DNA from: Solirubrobacteraceae bacterium
GTDB taxonomy: Bacteria; Actinomycetota; Thermoleophilia; Solirubrobacterales; Solirubrobacteraceae
Direction of reading: 5' to 3'
DNA length: 8,633 nt
NCBI GenBank assembly: GCA_016462625.1
Contig: JAEMSV010000136.1
Coordinates: 1 to 8,633, forward strand
Shown one piece after another: positions 6,708-8,633 of the stretch (position 1 is the stretch's first letter; each line of letters begins with the position of its first letter). Below the pieces are notes generated by a model, which saw nothing but the letters and a program-made list of their open reading frames with translations, made no database searches and had not been told where the DNA came from. The position numbers and the translations under genes are program-made.

Positions 6708-8426
6708 CTACCTCACGACCGTGAAGCGGGCGATCGTGCCGACGGACTGGTTGCCCGCCGCGTCGGTCGGCACCGGGATGAGCTGGTACTGGCCGGGGGC
6801 CAGCGGCACGCCGTTGACCTTGCCGTCGAAGAAGAACGACCGCGCGCCGCGGCGCACGGGGATCTTCAACGTCGCGAGCTTCGTCCCGTCCGCCTTGCGC
6901 AGCGAGAGCTGCAGCGTGACGTCCTCGCTGAGCGTGCCGCGCACCGTCGTGCCGAGCGGCACCGAGGTCGGTGTCGCGCCGGTGCGGAACGTCGTGGCGC
7001 TCAGCCCGAAGCCGGTCACGGTCGGGGCGATCCGATCGCTGCCGGCGATGACCGCCAGCCGCGGCGGGTCGTTGTCGTCCGGAACCGCGGCGAGATCCCC
7101 GGCCCCGTCTCCGTCGAGGTCACCGACCGGCCCAAACAGCGTCGGCGACCCTCCGGCACCGACGAGGGTGCGCTGCGTCGTCTGGTTGGGATGAGCCACA
7201 TCGATGGTGCCGCCCTGCGTACGGCCGGACACGAGCTGGCTCGGCACCCGGCCGCCGGTCGCAGCGAGCTCGTCGCGGCCGTCACCGTCGAAGTCACCGA
7301 CAGGCGACAGCAGCCCAGGATCGCCGTAGTCCGCCGCAGTGAAACCGGTGAGCCGCAGACCCGCCGAGCCCAGTTGATCCAGATCAAGGCTCCCTGCGCC
7401 CCGGCCGAAGACCACCTGGATCTCACCCGTCATGCCATCCCAACTCCCGAGAATGGGAACCGCGATGTCGACCTTGCCGTCACCATTGACGTCGCCCGCG
7501 GGGTAGGGCGTCCATGGCTCCTGCCCCCAGCGGTATCCAACCTTGAGCTGCAGTCGGGGCGCAGACGTCATGTCGTTGGTCGCGCCCGGGCCCCAGACGC
7601 GGCGGCCAAACACGACGGCACCCGTGGACGCGCCGCCGCTGGTTTCCGCGTCGAAGCCCGCCGCGACATCGTCGATCCCGTCGTCGTTGACGTCACCGAG
7701 AATGGCCGCGGGGGACGGGCCGGTGAACGTCACGAGCCGCGTGTTGATCGCGGACGCGCTGGCGCCCGCCAGCGCCGGTCCACCGTAGAAGACGAGAGGG
7801 CGGAAGTCGTTCGTCGACCAGTCGAGAACACGGAGCGCCAGCGCGTCGTCGTACCCGTCGCCATTGATGTCGCCCCGGCCCGCCCCGGGTAGAAGCACGT
7901 CATCCGGAGCGACGAACCCCTTGCTGCCGAGCGCATCGACATCGATGGTGCTCGTTGCCGCGGTGCCGAGGACGACGCGCGACCGCGGAGCGTCCTCGCC
8001 CGACGTGCTCAGGGTCACTACCAAGTCGTCGCGCCCATCGCCGTTGAGATCGCCGGCCGGCTTGACCCCGCCGATCCCGCGCGAACCACTTGCGACGATC
8101 TGGAAGCCACGGCCACCCAGCGCCGTGAGGTCGATGTCTGTCCGGACGCCGCGCCGGCCGAAGACGACCCGCGGCTGGAAGGAGAACGGCGTGGAGGCGT
8201 CCGCGCTCCTCGTCGTCGAGAGAACGACGTCGTCCAGGCCGTCACCGTTGATGTCCCCCACAGGCTGCGGATTGGTGTTCCCGATCAGCGTCCCGACCGT
8301 GGGCCAGTTGGTGAAGATCGAGTAGTCCTCTTCGGCGACCGCGTCGATCGGGGCCGCCCCCGCCGTCCCGGCGTGCGCCATCAGTGCGCACCCCGCCACC
8401 ACTGCCGCCCATCCTGTCCTGCGCAT
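6708..8426 (-). CDS. Secreted seven-repeat FG-GAP/VCBS beta-propeller protein
   Basis: The 572-residue protein starts with a signal peptide: RR near the N-terminus, a hydrophobic stretch WAAVVAGCALMAHAG, and a likely cleavage site after A24 (AGA-AP). Seven calcium-loop repeats of the form DxNxDGxxD follow at 58, 126, 186, 245, 312, 378 and 436. They are spaced 58-68 residues apart and alternate with FG-GAP strands such as VVFGRRG (87) and VVFGRGAG (338). Seven copies fit one complete integrin-alpha-like propeller. Residues about 466-572 form a separate beta-rich domain resembling FlgD/Ig-like tails (FFFDGKVNGVPLAPGQYQL). The mature chain has no cysteine. There is no sortase motif or C-terminal membrane helix. 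A VAGC lipobox-like string at 10-13 makes a lipoprotein possible but less likely. The ATG is fixed by GGAGG 4 nt upstream. The partner and the role (adhesion, binding or cell-surface scaffold) are unknown. It is bounded by its own promoter region and hairpin. Confidence 0.92.
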   Translation of the reverse strand: MRRTGWAAVVAGCALMAHAGTAGAAPIDAVAEEDYSIFTNWPTVGTLIGNTNPQPVGDINGDGLDDVVLSTTRSADASTPFSFQPRVVFGRRGVRTDIDLTALGGRGFQIVASGSRGIGGVKPAGDLNGDGRDDLVVTLSTSGEDAPRSRVVLGTAATSTIDVDALGSKGFVAPDDVLLPGAGRGDINGDGYDDALALRVLDWSTNDFRPLVFYGGPALAGASASAINTRLVTFTGPSPAAILGDVNDDGIDDVAAGFDAETSGGASTGAVVFGRRVWGPGATNDMTSAPRLQLKVGYRWGQEPWTPYPAGDVNGDGKVDIAVPILGSWDGMTGEIQVVFGRGAGSLDLDQLGSAGLRLTGFTAADYGDPGLLSPVGDFDGDGRDELAATGGRVPSQLVSGRTQGGTIDVAHPNQTTQRTLVGAGGSPTLFGPVGDLDGDGAGDLAAVPDDNDPPRLAVIAGSDRIAPTVTGFGLSATTFRTGATPTSVPLGTTVRGTLSEDVTLQLSLRKADGTKLATLKIPVRRGARSFFFDGKVNGVPLAPGQYQLIPVPTDAAGNQSVGTIARFTVVR

Positions 8427-8430
8427 GAAG

Positions 8431-8435
8431 CCTCC
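8431..8435 (-). promoter_or_regulatory. Ribosome binding site of the FG-GAP gene
   Basis: GGAGG on the minus strand stands 4 nt before the ATG at 8426-8424. It is the clearest Shine-Dalgarno sequence in the window. It selects this start over an in-frame ATG at 8483, which would put 19 polar residues in front of the signal peptide. Confidence 0.8.
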
Positions 8436-8483
8436 ATGTGTGGTGGAACCCGTGGAGAACGTATGCGCCCGGAACGCGCTCAT

Positions 8484-8500
8484 CGTGAATGTCGTTCACG
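8484..8500. promoter_or_regulatory. Inverted repeat CGTGAA-N5-TTCACG, possible operator
   Basis: CGTGAA at 8484-8489 and TTCACG at 8495-8500 are perfect 6-bp arms around TGTCG. The site is 58 bp upstream of the FG-GAP start and 77 bp upstream of the divergent PH-domain gene. The size and symmetry suit a dimeric repressor or activator, but no regulator can be named. Confidence 0.35.
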
Positions 8501-8515
8501 GCGGCTTGGTCGTTT

Positions 8516-8528
8516 CCTGTCCGACAGG
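8516..8528. promoter_or_regulatory. Inverted repeat CCTGTC-C-GACAGG, possible operator
   Basis: A perfect 6-bp palindrome with a single central base lies 15 bp from the neighbouring CGTGAA/TTCACG repeat, roughly midway between the two divergent starts. With so short a centre it would make a poor RNA hairpin, so a protein-binding site is the more likely reading. It might serve either or both genes. Confidence 0.35.
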
Positions 8529-8565
8529 TGGACACCGAATGACCCAGGCTCGCCGGGGGCCGCGA

Positions 8566-8571
8566 TACCCT
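8566..8571 (+). promoter_or_regulatory. Possible -10 element (TACCCT) for a leaderless transcript
   Basis: TACCCT fits the actinobacterial -10 pattern TAnnnT and ends 6 nt before the ATG at 8578. Transcription would then begin at or next to the start codon, giving a leaderless mRNA. This agrees with the lack of any Shine-Dalgarno sequence there. I see no convincing -35 at the usual distance. Confidence 0.35.
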
Positions 8572-8577
8572 CGCGCC

Positions 8578-8633
8578 ATGGAACTCCACCCCGGCGAAAC
8601 CGTGCTGTTCGAGGGCCACCCGTCGTGGCGGGC
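8578..8633 (+). CDS. N-terminal fragment, probable bacterial PH-domain protein
   Basis: Only 18 codons are visible, reading MELHPGETVLFEGHPSWR, before the window ends. The pattern of a short acidic start, PGE, a hydrophobic pair and a G/HPSWR turn resembles the opening of small bacterial PH-domain (bPH2, YdbS-like) membrane proteins, where the first strand precedes one or two transmembrane helices. With so few residues this is a resemblance rather than a firm assignment. It is the only plus-strand gene I support here and is divergent from the FG-GAP gene, sharing a 151-bp intergenic region with it. Confidence 0.6.
   Translation, partial: MELHPGETVLFEGHPSWR

Noticed and set aside
8388..8399. 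Lipobox-like VAGC at residues 10-13 of the FG-GAP protein
   Set aside because: The cysteine sits too early, and the hydrophobic core continues past it to a good AGA-AP cleavage site. Ordinary signal peptidase I processing is more likely.
8484..8528. The two intergenic palindromes as transcription terminators
   Set aside because: They lie upstream of both divergent genes, have only 6-bp stems, and one has a 1-nt centre, so terminators make no sense there.
1..8633. tRNA, rRNA, CRISPR array, insertion sequence or riboswitch
   Set aside because: Reading both strands I found no tRNA-like cloverleaf, no regularly spaced repeats, no transposase motif and no untranslated leader long enough for a known riboswitch.

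Overview
The window is a strongly GC-rich stretch of chromosome packed with genes on the minus strand. GC-rich third codon positions, GTG starts, tight overlaps, and the gene set priA-def-fmt-rsmB-rpe point to a high-GC actinobacterial lineage. PriA keeps an intact ATPase site and a secreted FG-GAP propeller lies next door. With the protein flavour overall, this makes me favour a deep-branching group such as Thermoleophilia (Solirubrobacterales-like). That placement is inference; no rRNA or other phylogenetic marker is present.

Layout, read along minus-strand transcription from right to left. At 6708-8426 a secreted protein with seven calcium-binding FG-GAP/VCBS-type repeats and a C-terminal Ig-like domain sits alone. 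It is closed by a perfect 14-bp hairpin at 6672-6703. Only 12 nt after that hairpin begins a compact housekeeping cluster: priA (replication restart helicase), a TauE/SafE-family membrane permease, def (peptide deformylase), fmt (Met-tRNA formyltransferase), rsmB (16S rRNA m5C967 methyltransferase), a 79-residue tandem zinc-ribbon protein, rpe (ribulose-phosphate 3-epimerase), and, 69 nt further on, the N-terminus of a response regulator cut by the window edge. Junctions are -4, +11, +2, 0, +28 (bridged by an 11-codon mini-ORF), -4 and +69 nt, so the genes from priA to rpe look like one translationally coupled operon. At the far right (8578-8633) a plus-strand gene, probably a bacterial PH-domain protein, starts divergently from the FG-GAP gene.

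Functionally, def and fmt are the paired enzymes that remove and add the N-formyl group of initiator methionine. RsmB modifies the ribosome, PriA restarts stalled forks and Rpe serves the pentose phosphate pathway. This is a widespread bacterial cluster. The lineage-flavoured parts are the permease between priA and def, the zinc-ribbon protein between rsmB and rpe, and the acidic N-terminal extension of the deformylase.

I see no mobile element, CRISPR array, tRNA, rRNA or clear new multi-gene system. The points most worth following are the zinc-ribbon protein with its coupling mini-ORF, the start-site ambiguity of def, the hairpin directly in front of priA, and two palindromes in the FG-GAP/PH divergent promoter region. 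No gene-free stretch exceeds about 150 bp.
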